Positions 1-11,599 of a stretch of DNA of 64,000 nucleotides are shown here, one piece after another. The position numbers and the translations under genes are program-made. The stretch's first letter is position 1. Every line of letters starts with the position of its first letter. The notes beneath the pieces were generated by a model. The model saw only the letters and a list, made by a program, of their open reading frames with translations. It searched no databases and was not told where the DNA came from. Source of the stretch: Cymbidium sinense (Eukaryota; Streptophyta; Magnoliopsida; Asparagales; Orchidaceae); NCBI GenBank assembly GCA_021442155.1, contig CM038216.1, positions 156,411,983 through 156,475,982 on the forward strand, read 5' to 3'.

Positions 1-2400
1 AGGTGTCTACTTTCTTTAGTACTAGGTCACAACTCCTGAAATTCTTCTCCTTCGCATAACAATTATAGTACTTAACCATTCACCTTTTCAATTCTTCTTG
101 TCTAAGTGACTCTTAATTCTCAATTCTTCAACCATGTCCTTAATTCTTAGTTCTTAACAATTGTAGTTCTTAGTGACTCATTTCTAAGTGCTATAAAATT
201 TTGGCATTATACACACATCCTTGCAAACTCTTCAACATCCTTCCAGAGCATTGGCTAGAAATACCCTTATCTTTGAATTTTATGAGCAAATTTTCTCCCT
301 CATAAATGGCTATCACACTCGTCAAAAGGTATATCCTCAAGGACCTTTCTTTTTTAGGACTCACTCACACATCTAAGATTGAGTGACATTGTCAAACTTC
401 AAAATAACAATTCTCCCATCAATAAGTATTGGGCTACTTTAATTATGAAACTCCTCAAATCATTTGTCATTTCTTTGACTTCTCTAGTCTATAAATAATT
501 CTTGATAGGCAGCTTAGCACGTGTTCATGCTCAACTTGCATTAGCTTTCCCTCTTCTGTACTTGACTAGGTCAATTGTACTCACGTGCTGTCCATGTTTG
601 CTAGCTCTAAATAATAAAATAGCAAGTTATTTTCCCTCTCTAGAAATTTGCTCGATCTTGAAATACTCTAGTCATCTAATTTTTGTTTTTTACTTTAAGT
701 ATATATTTTGCAAATAATAATTTCAAACTTCATATTCTTCATTAACTTATCTCACTACAAATTGTGAGTCATTGTAAGCAACTATATGCATGGCTCCTAG
801 GCCTTAGCAAATCTCAACCTGGAGAAAAGTTTCATATTCAGCTTGATTATTGGTCACCTTGAAGGTAAATTTGAGTGACTACTTTATTATAATTATTGAA
901 AGACTTTTTAACACTACACTAGCTCTCTAGAAGAATGAGAAACATATAGCTGTCATAAATGTTTAGGGTTGATTAAGATGTCATGTGAGCTACTAAAATC
1001 AGCTACAAAATCCACAAGTGCTTATGCTTTGATTATGATTCAAGATGAGTATAAGATATCAAACTCACTCAACTCTAGAAACCATTTCAATAGTCTCCCT
1101 GAATGATCAGGCTTAATGAGTATAGATTTGAGTGGGTTATCAAGGACTATGTATATGAAATGAGCTTAGAAGTAAGGTCGCAATCGTCTGGCCAAAGTAA
1201 TTAGTGCAAGTGTGAGCTTCTCCATGAATTGGTAGTTCAGCATGGCACCAAGTAGAGACTTAGAAACATAATAGATAAGTAATTTCTTTCCCACCTTCTT
1301 CCTTACTAAATATTAAACTAATTGAGTCTTCTCCTACTCTTAAATATAACAATAGGACTTCTCCCTCTTCTGGGCTCTAAAATAAAGAAGGTGATGTGCA
1401 TAGAGTCTTTAAGTCATTAAAAGCTTTCTCATATTCTGGAGTCCACTCAAATATTTTTGCTCCTCTAAAAGTCTTGAAAAATGGTGAGCACCACTCCCCT
1501 TCCTTTGAGATGAATTTGTTCAATCTTGCTACTCGCCCTGTAAGTTACTGTACCTCTTTCACATTTCTAGGTGAGGTTATGTTGCATATGATCTTTATCT
1601 TGTTAGGATTTACCTTTATGCCTTTAAGGGTAATAAGAATTTTGAAGAACTTTAATATTCCTACACCAAAAATGCATTGTTAAAGCACATATTATACCTT
1701 TTCAATGTACCAAATATTTCTTCAAGGTCTTGAATGTGTTGTATTGGCAATTTGCTTTAGCTAGAAGGTCATCCACATAAAATTTCATATTTCTTTTTTT
1801 CTAATCCTTGAATACTATATCTACTAGCCTTAATCAAGTTTCCCCTGCATTTTTTAGCTTGAAGAACATGACTAAGTAGCAGTGTAACCCCTTAGTAATA
1901 ATAAATGTTGCATTTTCAAAATTTACAGGGTGCATTTGAATTTGATGGTATCTTGAGAATACGTCCAAAAAACTCATCACAAGGTAACCACATACTGAGT
2001 CATTGTTTAGGCATGCCAAGTTTAGATTAGTGAATTTCACACACATTCTTTATTAGCCTCCCAACCTCTACACCATGATCACGTTAGACACCCACTCTAA
2101 GTACTGAACCTCTTTGATGAAGATAGCATTTGAAGTAGTAGGTACCTCTATTATGATGAAATTGATCATGGACACGAACTGGTTATTGCCCTCTCCCCAA
2201 GTGATGGGAAGAGTGATCATTCCTTCAGTTTTTCCTTGCTCTCTTGAGTAATTGTATAATGATTCTCTTGTAGGTACGAGTTTGGAATTCACAATTCCCA
2301 ACTTATTGAAGATGGATTTAAAAAAAACATTAACTCAGCTCCCTGTGTCAATCAAAATACTTCCCACCTAGTAGTTGCCAATCAAGAATATTACCATGAT
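1..2400 (-). pseudogene. pol: pol pseudogene of gypsy element 1 (PR-RT-RH-aRH-INT)
   Basis: Polyprotein for reverse transcription and integration. The protease active-site region reads LIDTGS on the minus strand at about 2,335-2,355. RT begins near 2,110 (FIKEVQYLEW) and continues with SFLDVFSRYHQIQMHP and FKLKNAGET at about 1,840-2,000. The catalytic box YVDD is at 1,768-1,779. The RT connection and first RNase H run from about 1,540 to 1,000. A second RNase H follows at about 850-500, recognisable from VTNNQAEYE. The integrase zinc-binding region is at about 200-340, with HKIQR, GYF and WKDVEEFARMC in order. Several in-frame stops fall where the family has Q or W codons, so it is not functional. 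Which Tat family it belongs to is unresolved. Confidence 0.75.
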
Positions 2401-3930
2401 TATTGTAGGTTCACAATAGCAAGTTTTATCTTTCTAAAAAACTTACTAGGACTATGATCATATATGGTACTTGCATCATAGCGGCTGAGTTTACTTCTCT
2501 AGATCATAATCATTTCATACTAGCTTTTTTGAAAGACTATCCATCACCCCAAAGATGGTGAGCATTGCTCTAATATGAATAGTGCGTGCAACTACATGTT
2601 CATTGCAAACATCGACAAGTTTTTTATCTTTCCTCCTAATGAACTCCTTGAGCTTCCCCACCTTTATTAAATCGTCCTCTAGGCTCATCAAATGGTGACG
2701 CTCCTCAGTGATGTGCCCATGGTCATGATGATATGCAATATCTTGATCAATCATGCACTCCATCAGCCTTCATAGGTGATGAACATTTAAAATACTCTTT
2801 ATTCTGAGTCACCTCTACCTGCTCAACCATTGACACTCTAAGTGGAGTACCTACAGTCGGTTATAAATAGATAACTTTTGGATAGTGTGTTGTCGAGTTT
2901 CTAAAGCTTTGCCCTGGTGCGTACTTTTGATCTCCTCCTCTTATACATTCTTTACCTTTAAAATCCATTCCTATGGAATCACTCTAAAGTTCTTTTCAGT
3001 GAGTCTTTAGTCTTAATCATGGATGTTGGCTAGGAAACTTCATTATACTCTTTAGCATTTACATGGTTATTCACCAGCTCTAGTAATTCATTGAGTTTCT
3101 TAGGTTTTGGAGATTCAATGCATACCTAAAGAGCCCCTCCTTCAAGCCATATGTGAGTACTACTTGGCTGATTGTGGGTTCCAGGTGTTTAACTTCCAAC
3201 ATTACTAGAAGTGAGTAATGAACTTTCATAAGGGCTCACCAGATTCTTACCTCATTTACAAGAGAGATGGGAACTCTTTAGTAACTTCCAAGTGCTAGCA
3301 AATTATGTTGTGAACATTCTTTTGAAATTAATAAATGATGTTATAACTCATAAAGGAAGACACGAGAACCATCTAAGGTCCAACTCTTTCAAAGTGGTGA
3401 AGAAAAGACAATACTTCATCATGTCATCCAAGTCCAATAACAGTATGGTTGACTCAACATATGTTATATGATTTGTTGGATATGTTCAAACTTTGTATGA
3501 TTCAAGGTGCACCATCTTGAACTTGTGAGGAGGGTGAGCTTTATCGATCTTCATAGAGAAGGCATTAGTTGGCTGTGAATATTTCTTTTGCACATCTTCT
3601 TCTTCACTTGTGTCATAAGATTCATTATCAAAGCTGGGAACCTTAAATCCCTTCTTTCTCAGTGAGGTTGAAGAGTAGACAACCTCATGGATCCTTCATT
3701 CTTTTTGTTATGGATTCTTCACAGTGTGGTTTCTCTATGATCACCTATAAGGCGAACATGTCTTGCAAATCTTACTGTGTTGCAAATTATTATATAATTT
3801 TCTCCTTGCTCGTTAAGCAATCTTGTGTTGAGCGTCTTGCTTCATTTGAATCAAGCTTTTGGTTCTTAATATCATCTATGCTTACTATACTTAAAGGATG
3901 TTGAATCCAAATTTATTCATGGATGGAGGA
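2400..3930 (-). pseudogene. gag: gag pseudogene of gypsy element 1
   Basis: Structural protein of the retrotransposon particle. On the minus strand at about 3,240-3,440 there is a capsid-type stretch (FFTTLKELDLRWFSCLP followed by VITSF) that matches the plant gypsy gag pattern FPTTLKGPAxTWFSxLP. The nucleocapsid finger lies at about 2,670-2,750 and reads YHHDHGHITEE followed by a conserved helix ending FIRRKDK. In relatives this is a YCxFHxxxGHxTExC motif, so the cysteines are lost here. The reading frame is broken several times and the start was not determined. Confidence 0.65.
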
Positions 3931-3959
3931 GGAATTTTCTAAGATACCTGAGAAATAGG

Positions 3960-4416
3960 GTTAGACAAAATTACAACAAACAAGAAGATATGAAAGCAAA
4001 AAAGTTCAAGAGAAATAATAAATTTTATTCCTCCAAATCGAAGTTCAAAGACTAGGGGAATATAGAAAAAAATTCCCCCCATAAGAGAAGAGTTTTCCTT
4101 TTATTATACTAATCAATGATTATACATAAAAAGTATATATATCATAAATTGAGTACAAGTGGATGCTTGCTTAGGCTAGTGATAGTTGTACATTGGAGCG
4201 AGTATAGACTTTACAGATAGAGGTGATTAGCCAATAGTCAAGTGAGTGTGTGGGTAAGGATTGAGCTAAGAGGAGTAGCCATCTTATACTTCAAGTCTTT
4301 GTTTGGTGTCCGCAAGTTGATTGATGACTCATTCATCGGGTTATTATTTTATTCTCTACGTCATCGACTTACTTGCCAGGTTGATCCTTCATTATTGAAT
4401 ACACTTGTAATTTGGA
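3960..4416. other. Unassigned spacer, possible LTR remnant
   Basis: This lies between the gag end of element 1 and block A. It contains a run of C (about 4,074-4,081) and an AT-rich stretch with tatatatat near 4,130. It is where the 5' LTR of the minus-strand element 1 should be, but no second LTR copy is in the window for comparison, and no TG/CA ends or target duplication could be fixed. Confidence 0.3.
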
Positions 4417-5720
4417 TACCGGGTGGACACCACTCAGACCTTAGGGGGTACTTATTAAAGTGATTGAGTACAACATTAAGGTATGATGTACTATCTAGAA
4501 AGATAAAAATATCACCCGACAATGGACCTAATCATCTAATAGGGACTCCTAAGGCAATGAGCCTTTGTATAAACCAGAGATCTTTCCCCTACTTTACATG
4601 GAAAAGTAAAGCAGGGTTTATTTTATGCCAGGTTCTTTAGTTCCCTATGGGAGCAAGCTTCTATAGTTAATTATATCATAAGAAATAGAGATTTCTTAAG
4701 AAAACTCTTGATTAAAGTAGTCAATCATATCTCTCAAGACTTCAAGGTTAGACTATCAAAGGATTTGGGAATTTTGGAAAATCAAGTGGGAATGTTCAAT
4801 TTGGAAATACTTATTTCGGATTCTAAAGGAAAATTAGTAGGGAGCACTCATGATATTAGGAAGCCTAGTAAGCACTCCAATCTATCGTGGTGAGGCTTTA
4901 TATATTTGAAAGAGAGATTTTTATTTTAGTTTGAGTTGAAATTTTATTAGAATGTTAGGGCTTGTAATCCATCAACACAAGATTGTGAAAATGCCTAAGA
5001 GCTAAGGACTTATACTCATAGCTCAAAAAAATAAGTAGCCTCGGATCGTGAATCTAGAATGCTTTAGCACAAGCTAAAAGCATGACCTAAACCTAAGAAG
5101 AAAATGGGACATAATGGTTTACCTCCATAAGAGAGGGTAAATCCATCCCGACTCTTATGAACTTACAACTGCCAGGAGTGGTCGCTAGCTAACACCTCCT
5201 ACACTTCAAATCCATGTAGGCCTATCTTATGAAATTAAAAGATAGCTAGGCTGTTGTTTAATTAAGAAGGAAAACTAGAGTCCTAAACTCACTCCCTAAG
5301 AGACTAGATCATGACTAGCATTAGTATATGACTTAGTCAAAAATGCAAATTTTACAATTTTTTATATTATTTTGACACAATATTTTGGACAAAGGCTTGG
5401 AATATTTATGCCTAAATGGATGGTTAAATATGGTTGTTGGCTAAATCAACAAGAGGAGGTGTTCTCCACTACAAGGGATAACCTTACAGGGCAAGCATTC
5501 CCCTATCGTAAAAGAGTGGAGACCCTCCTATTGACCTCACTTTTGGAGTGAGTTCTCAACTTTCTCATCATAGATCTAGGACTCTTATAGACACTAAGAG
5601 CTCCTTAGTCTTAAGACACACTTTTGGAGTGAGTTCTCAACTTTCTCATCATAGATCTAGGACTCTTATAGACACTAAGAGCTCCTTAGTCTTAAGACAC
5701 TTCTAATTATTAGGTGAACA
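4417..5720 (+). repeat. Block A, copy 1 (plus orientation)
   Basis: First of four diverged copies of a 1.3-2 kb non-coding block. Its outer end reads gatacc...ggacaccactcagacc followed by ttagggggtacttatt. Good anchors are the segment at about 4,970-5,330, which has its reverse complement at 12,760-13,110, and the segment at about 4,440-4,720, which matches 13,300-13,590 in the same orientation and 21,600-21,900 inverted. Many differences and indels suggest an old repeat. No coding potential was found. It could be a long terminal inverted repeat, or one end of an inverted duplication. Confidence 0.65.
5539..5700. repeat. Perfect tandem duplication, 2 x 81 bp
   Basis: The 81-base unit beginning acttttggagtgagttctca is repeated at once (5,539-5,619 and 5,620-5,700) with no differences seen. 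Everything around it is heavily diverged, so this duplication is recent or maintained, or is an assembly artefact. Confidence 0.9.
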
Positions 5721-5739
5721 CTTAACTGTAGCCTAGACT

Positions 5740-6448
5740 TGAGAGCCAGGGAATAGTTATGCCTTGGGACTTGGGGAAGACTTGCTACCCTATATCCCAA
5801 AAAAAACCAATCCATGATTTCCTTTTCAAATAAAACCTCAAATTCATACCAAATCCAAACCAAATTTCCAAGACTCATAATCAATCTCATGACCAAATTT
5901 GAGCTCAAGATTTTTCATGAACCTTGTGATTGAATTCAAAACTCTTTCTAAGCCTTTTGATTACATCTTATGAACTTAGCCTTAACCAAATTCAAATCAA
6001 TCCTAATTCAATTAATTTTCTTAAATATCAACTCAATCTCTCAATTATTTATCAAATTTCAATACAAACCCAATTATAAATATTTCAATCCCAAAATAAA
6101 ATCCAAAGTTCCAAAATTCCTTCTTAAACTAAATGACCCATTCTCATAAACTTAGCCAAATCTCCACCTAAGTCATCCCAAATTTAAATGATTTCTTTAT
6201 AAATTAATTATTCCTTCATTTATATTCATAAATATAAATGAAGTCCATACTCAAATGACCAAAATCACATCAATCAAACCAAGACCCTTCTTAAGCCATA
6301 TGAACCTACCTCCATAAGCTTAACCAAATATTAACCCAAATCAACCCAAAATCAATTGGTTCCTTTATAAATCAATTACCCACTCATTTATATCCATTTC
6401 CTTGGACTTGGCCAAATCATATCAAAATTAATCAAAATTTATAAAACT
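5740..6448 (+). repeat. Block B, left part (C-rich strand up)
   Basis: AT-rich non-coding DNA whose plus strand is rich in A and C and poor in G, with recurring words such as ccaaatt, accaaat and aacccaaat. It continues at 8,592 after the copia-type LTR. The same texture appears on the minus strand at 18,620-19,890 and 21,910-22,980. No open reading frame of interest. Confidence 0.5.
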
Positions 6449-8591
6449 TAAATCTTAAATTTTAAGTTTAAGTTGAAAATTAATTTTTGATTTTATAATG
6501 ACAAGATACAATTCTTAATGAAGTAAAAATAAAATTATAGTAAAGTAAAGAGAGACAATAGGCACACAATTTTTACGTGGTTCAGCCAAACCCCAAAACC
6601 AGCCTACGTCCATGCCTAGCCACCCCTCACTAGGAATCCACTAAATGCAACTCCTATAATGGGGCGAGTGCAACCCCTACAATAATATGTACTCTCCTAC
6701 AAAGGGTCGAGTACAACCACAATATAAATTTTACAGCATGAAAATAAAAATACAAAATAAGAAAATTTGATAAAATTTATATCTCACAGCCAATTAAAAA
6801 AATGATCTCACAACTTATAAATGATTTACAACTTACTAATTTGGCAAGATAAAATGCTCACTTAATTTTGATAAAAAATATTAAATTAATATCTTAAAGT
6901 GATCTTACTAATATGTTTTAATTTATTACAATTTGTAGATTAATATAAAAATAATTTCAAAATAAATTCACAATAGTCTATTGCATAATAAATTAAATTT
7001 TAGTAAGGAATAATTTTAAGTTTAAGAGAAACTATAACTAGTATGTATATAATAGTGTAAGAAAGATTAACTTTTTACAAAACTTCCTTTTTCTTAATTA
7101 TTAAACAATGAAAAAAATAAGCTTTACTAAATTTCAGCAAGATAAAAATTTTAAAATAAAGGATATTAGTTGAAATAAAATGAGAAGTGAAATATATCTA
7201 AAAATAAATGATCTTTCAAATAATGCTAATGAAGAAATATTTCAAGAAACCAAAAGAAATTTGTAGGAAGATAAAAATTTCAACAAGTTGAAATAATTCC
7301 TACAAACTTATGACAAGAGTTTTTTAAAAAAAAAGATTGAAGAAACTTTGATGTGAAAAACTTAGACTTTGATGTCCAAAGACTAATCCACCAAAAAATA
7401 TAAATTAGAAAGAATAAATAGATGGTGAAAGTAGTATTAATAACTAAAAAGGATTAAGATCAAGAAAACAAACTCAAGTAATTTGAGAAAGCTTGCTTAG
7501 TTGAAGATGTTGATCCTTCAAAACAAAGGATTTGATCTTGAAATATTTGGAGAACATTTGGAAAGAAAATCTAGAAAATTTTCTTTTAGATTTGTTGGAG
7601 GGATTTTGAATTTGAATGAGAATGCTTTCATGAAGAGAATGAGGGATATTTATAAGCAAGAATGTCATTTTGAATTATTTCAAAAAATATATTATTCTAA
7701 CATCATTTTATCATATAATAATTTAATATTCAATAAAATATAATTTATATTAATTAAATATTAAATTCAAATAGCCAAAATTTAACTTTTTACATGGGCA
7801 AGTCAAAAATAATCAAATATGGCTCTTAATATATTCAAAGCATGTAGTATGCAATCATTATTAAAATCAACTAATGTTTAAAAAGTCATAATAAATTCAA
7901 TTTTAATCAAACATGGGTCATGTAACCTATCAAATTAAACAAAAACAAATCCAAGGAATCCATTAGAGATGAAAACAAATATAAATTCCTTGATTATAAA
8001 ATGACTTTGGCTAAAATACAAAATATCATATATTTTTGTTAATTTTGAAATATGACATTTAAATATTATGATATAATTTATATATAATCATACATATGTT
8101 AGTTATCATATAACCTTAAAATTAGAATAAAATATTTAATTATATTAAATATATAAACTAATTATACTTAATAGTCATAATTTATTATCATTTATTATTT
8201 TGACAATTCAAATGCTAAGTAGGAAACATATAATTGAATGTTAATTAGATAGATATTTATATAAATTAACCTCATTATCATTATTTAAAATAAATAAAAA
8301 ATATGTTAAGTTGTGAGCAAATTAACTCGTGCCATTGAACTCATATGAATTTCTAAGATAATTATAAATGCATATAACCTAAATATTGTATCTTGAGCTA
8401 CATATTATCCATTTTGATCTATCTTTAATTCTTCTATTCTTGCAATTTTCTCAAACATATTATGACATGTATTGGATATGTAATTAGCAATTAATATATC
8501 TGAAACACAAAAACATACATTAGAACATCCAAGCATTCATTTGTTATCATTAAAATTGATCGGATTGAACATGAGGCTCATTAAGCCAACA
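6449..8591 (-). mobile_element. Solo LTR of a copia element related to the one at 39-50 kb
   Basis: The segment with tttttacgtggttcagccaa (about 6,570) and ccatgcctagcc matches the same part of the long LTRs at about 39,365 and 47,135. The right end, tttgttatcattaaaattga ... aggctcattaagccaaca (8,540-8,591), matches the LTR ends at 41,956 and 49,710. No internal copia coding sequence is attached, so it is a solo LTR. The left end is less certain. The pentamer aaact occurs just before 6,449 and just after 8,591 and could be the target duplication, but in such AT-rich DNA this is weak. It interrupts block B. Strand follows the coding strand of the complete copy. Confidence 0.65.
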
Positions 8592-9690
8592 AAACTAATA
8601 GATTTTCTCTTGAATCAATCATTCTTTCAATCATCTATCCAAATAAAAATAAAACCTACAATTATCAAACCAAACTCAAGTCAACCCAAGTCAAGCCCGA
8701 GTTAGCCCTTTTAGATTAAAAACTTCAAATGAGCTAGAATCCATTGGACTCCAAATTGATTATAGTTGAATTTATATTTCGATCCTAGGCTCATATATAA
8801 GTTCAACTAAACTTGAATCAAGCCAAAACTAAACTAATTGACCCATTTAGGTCCACTTAACCCAAAGTGGCCTAAAGGGCTTTTTTGAGCTAAGTTTTAA
8901 TTCAACCATATTGATTGAACCAAGCCCATCCAAGCCTCATATGATGATCAATCACCTTCAATTAGGTCAAACCAAGTCAACTTGAACCTTTGACCAAGTC
9001 AACCTTTAGCCCAAATGAAACCTAAACTAGTAAAACCCACCATACACCAAATTGATTGAAACCATTGATTCAAACCAATTCATGATCAATGGTTGAACAT
9101 GACATCTAACCATGTCCAAATTGAAATTAGCCTAAATGGCCAAAATGGTTCAAATCATGATCTAACCTAAAAACTATTGAACTTGACCAAAGCCATAATT
9201 AAGCCCAATTTGACTAATTGGTCAACTTGACCTAACTTAGCCCAAATTGACCTAAATTATTAAATTGGCCAAAATCCAAATTAAATCCAAATTGATTCAA
9301 ACCAAAGCCTATGATCATTTTCAATTAACCAATTAAGCATAAACCAACATCTAACCCAACCCATTTTTTCCAAATGGTCAAATTGGTCAACTCATCCCAT
9401 TTGACCTATATGAATCCAAGTAAGCCAAAATTAAACCTAAGACAAATTGATTGAAACCCCTTGAACTAAAACTCTTCAAATCATCACTTGAACCTAACCC
9501 AAGTATTGGTTTGACCCAATTTTACCAATTGATCAACCCAACCCAACATGAACCCATGAACCCATTTGAACAAATGAAGCCAAAACTCATAAAACCAACC
9601 CATGGTACTTTGGTGGCTAACCAAACCTGACCCAAACTCAACCTAAGGCAGCCCAAAATCAACCCAAACCCATTTGGAGCCAAGCCCAAT
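8592..9690 (+). repeat. Block B, right part (degenerate 'aaattgacc' texture)
   Basis: Continuation of block B beyond the solo LTR. The plus strand is dense in short, imperfect words such as aaattgacc, ccaaattga, aaccaagtcaa and cctaaac, with C far commoner than G. The spacing is irregular, so it is not a simple satellite. The reverse-complement texture appears in the right arm (18,620-19,890). Confidence 0.5.
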
Positions 9691-10850
9691 GCAAATCTTC
9701 CATGGATCCTCTCCCCCCTTGTGGGATTTTGCCAAATATGGTAAAGTCCACCCTCCTTTCACCTTGGCAGCCATCCAACTCCAAATGAGAGATCCCTAAG
9801 CCTCAGACCCAAGTGGACTCACCTCAATATCAAGCTATCCTCGAGCCACCTTCTGTTTCCTCCAATCCATACAAGCCATGTGGACTCGATTGAGACCCCT
9901 ATGATGCTCTGACAGTAGCTGGATGGTCAAAAAATGGGAAGCAATCTCATCCATCCAACTCAACAAACTGAGGGGTATACCCCCTCAATTCAAATGGGAA
10001 ACACATCACTGGGATTCATGAGAGCTTCCTAACATGATTTTGAGTCTCCCTGCAATTCCCAGAGCCATCCCAAGCTTCCCACTTTTGACATTCCCTCTTC
10101 CCGCAGAACTAAAATAGGGGAGGCTAATTTTGATCCTAACTTCTCCAATACTCCATCTCAATTTTATTCCTCTTACACACACCTTCTTCGCACTTCATCA
10201 AAGCTATCCAAGCCATTTCCCAAGATCTAAAGCCACTGAAGGAGGGACTTCAATCAAGATTGAAGCTCCAAAGCTTGATCCTTGGCCTTCCAAGCTATCC
10301 ACTTGAAACAAACTCAATTGCTACTTAATAGGGCTTCATCTCAACTAAACAAAGCTTCCTCAAGCTTGCGAGCTATCGATTTTAGCTCTGGTGAGGTATT
10401 TCCATGAAAATTGATCTCTAGCTTAAGTGGTGTTGGTCCTTTATGAAGGAAATTTGCATGTGAGTTGATCTTGACTGTTGGATGTGTTTGAATTCCTTCC
10501 CTAATGGTGTGGGTTTATATTGATGTTTATTTGAGGTTGTGAGCTCGAATCAAACAATCCATAGCGGATGGACACTATCATTTGTCGCTCATAGGAAGGA
10601 GGATCACGGGCCATCCGTTCCACATGATTGGAACTGATGGCTCTGATCAAATCATGTTAGATCTCCCCTATTTTCTCCCTTTATATTGTAGTTTTGATCT
10701 ACATCATCCGATCTGAGATCGGATGATGGAGATCAATCGCATCCACTATGACCGGCATTTGATGCAACTTAAATAACCAATCTACAACATCGTCAAAAGC
10801 ACGTGCATCATGTGCTCTGGGATTAGGATTATTTAGGGTTAAATAATACT
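9690..10850 (+). other. Block G: GC-richer, leader-like island without coding sequence
   Basis: Base composition changes sharply from the flanking AT-rich DNA. The stretch has pyrimidine-rich segments (tttattcctcttacacacac near 10,170), many cttcatcaaag / caaagctt words, and a donor-like ctggtgaggta near 10,390. This resembles a promoter plus 5' leader, but no TATA box or protein could be fixed. A related segment lies inverted at 17,755-18,620: 10,590-10,660 shares order and words (ggaagga, ccgttcc, tggaactgatggct) with the reverse complement of 17,830-17,920. Confidence 0.4.
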
Positions 10851-11590
10851 CTTTTAAGGCTGAAACTTCCATAATCCATAACTAATCATTGAATAATTTT
10901 AAAAATACAAAAATGGCTTATTGTAAAGGTAATTAAGAGGAGAATTTAATAAAAATATTTTCAGTTGGTTTTGAACAGTAAACAGAGCTTAATCATAGTG
11001 TAATTAAAAATATAATTAGCTTAATTACTCTCTAATCACTCAAGCGATTGATCCAAAAATTTCTGAGATTAATATGATAAAAATAATTCAAAAAAGGAAG
11101 ATATAAACTCTAAATATACATATATTTACGTCCATCATTTAAGTGTGTTAAAACATAATGCATATATGAGTATGCTTAAGGTTTAATCATGTGCATGTTA
11201 CATGTGATGGAAAGAAATAAATGAACATGTGTCATGTGATAGTAATTAATTCCAATTAATCTTAAGATGCCTTTTTTATTGAATGAGGTTTTTTAAGGTG
11301 AACCTAAACTTAGGATCAAAAATAAAATATGTAATAAGCCATTCACTAAAGAGAATTAATTAATTAATTTATTTTAGATGTGACTTGAGGTAGTGATAAA
11401 ATAGAGTGATCCTCTCTTTCCTTCTCTTTATAACACCTAGTTATTAAGTGTAAACCAAATGAAATAAAAGAAAACATTAAGTAAAACTTGCAAATAAATT
11501 AAGTCACTTATAGTGAAACCATTCGTATAATTAAATCCTTTCATACTTAAAAAAATCTTAACAAAGCTTTGTTAAGGCATACCACACAAG
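10850..11590 (+). repeat. Block R, short copy
   Basis: AT-rich non-coding DNA between block G and the second block A. Its start (ggcttattgtaaaggtaatt, agaggagaat) resembles the reverse complement of about 17,570-17,640, so it appears to be the counterpart of the longer block R at 15,130-17,750. Nothing coding was seen. Confidence 0.4.
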
Positions 11591-11599
11591 CTACACACA

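Larger units (their letters stand above)
1..3960 (-). mobile_element. Ty3/gypsy element, Tat-like, degenerate, cut by the left window edge
   Basis: Read on the minus strand, the order is gag, protease, reverse transcriptase, RNase H, a second RNase H, integrase. This order with a second RNase H is typical of non-chromovirus plant gypsy elements of the Tat lineage. All domains are broken by stops and frameshifts. The integrase zinc-binding part lies at about 200-340, so the rest of integrase and the 3' LTR are outside the window. No clear 5' LTR was found to the right of gag; the stretch 3,960-4,416 may be a remnant. The non-coding block A starts at about 4,417, so the LTR may have been lost or interrupted there. 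Confidence 0.8.

Noticed and set aside
7501..7743. Open frame of 80 codons on the plus strand (and its antisense at 7,474-7,668)
   Set aside because: It lies inside the copia-type solo LTR and has no domain; chance frame in AT-rich DNA.
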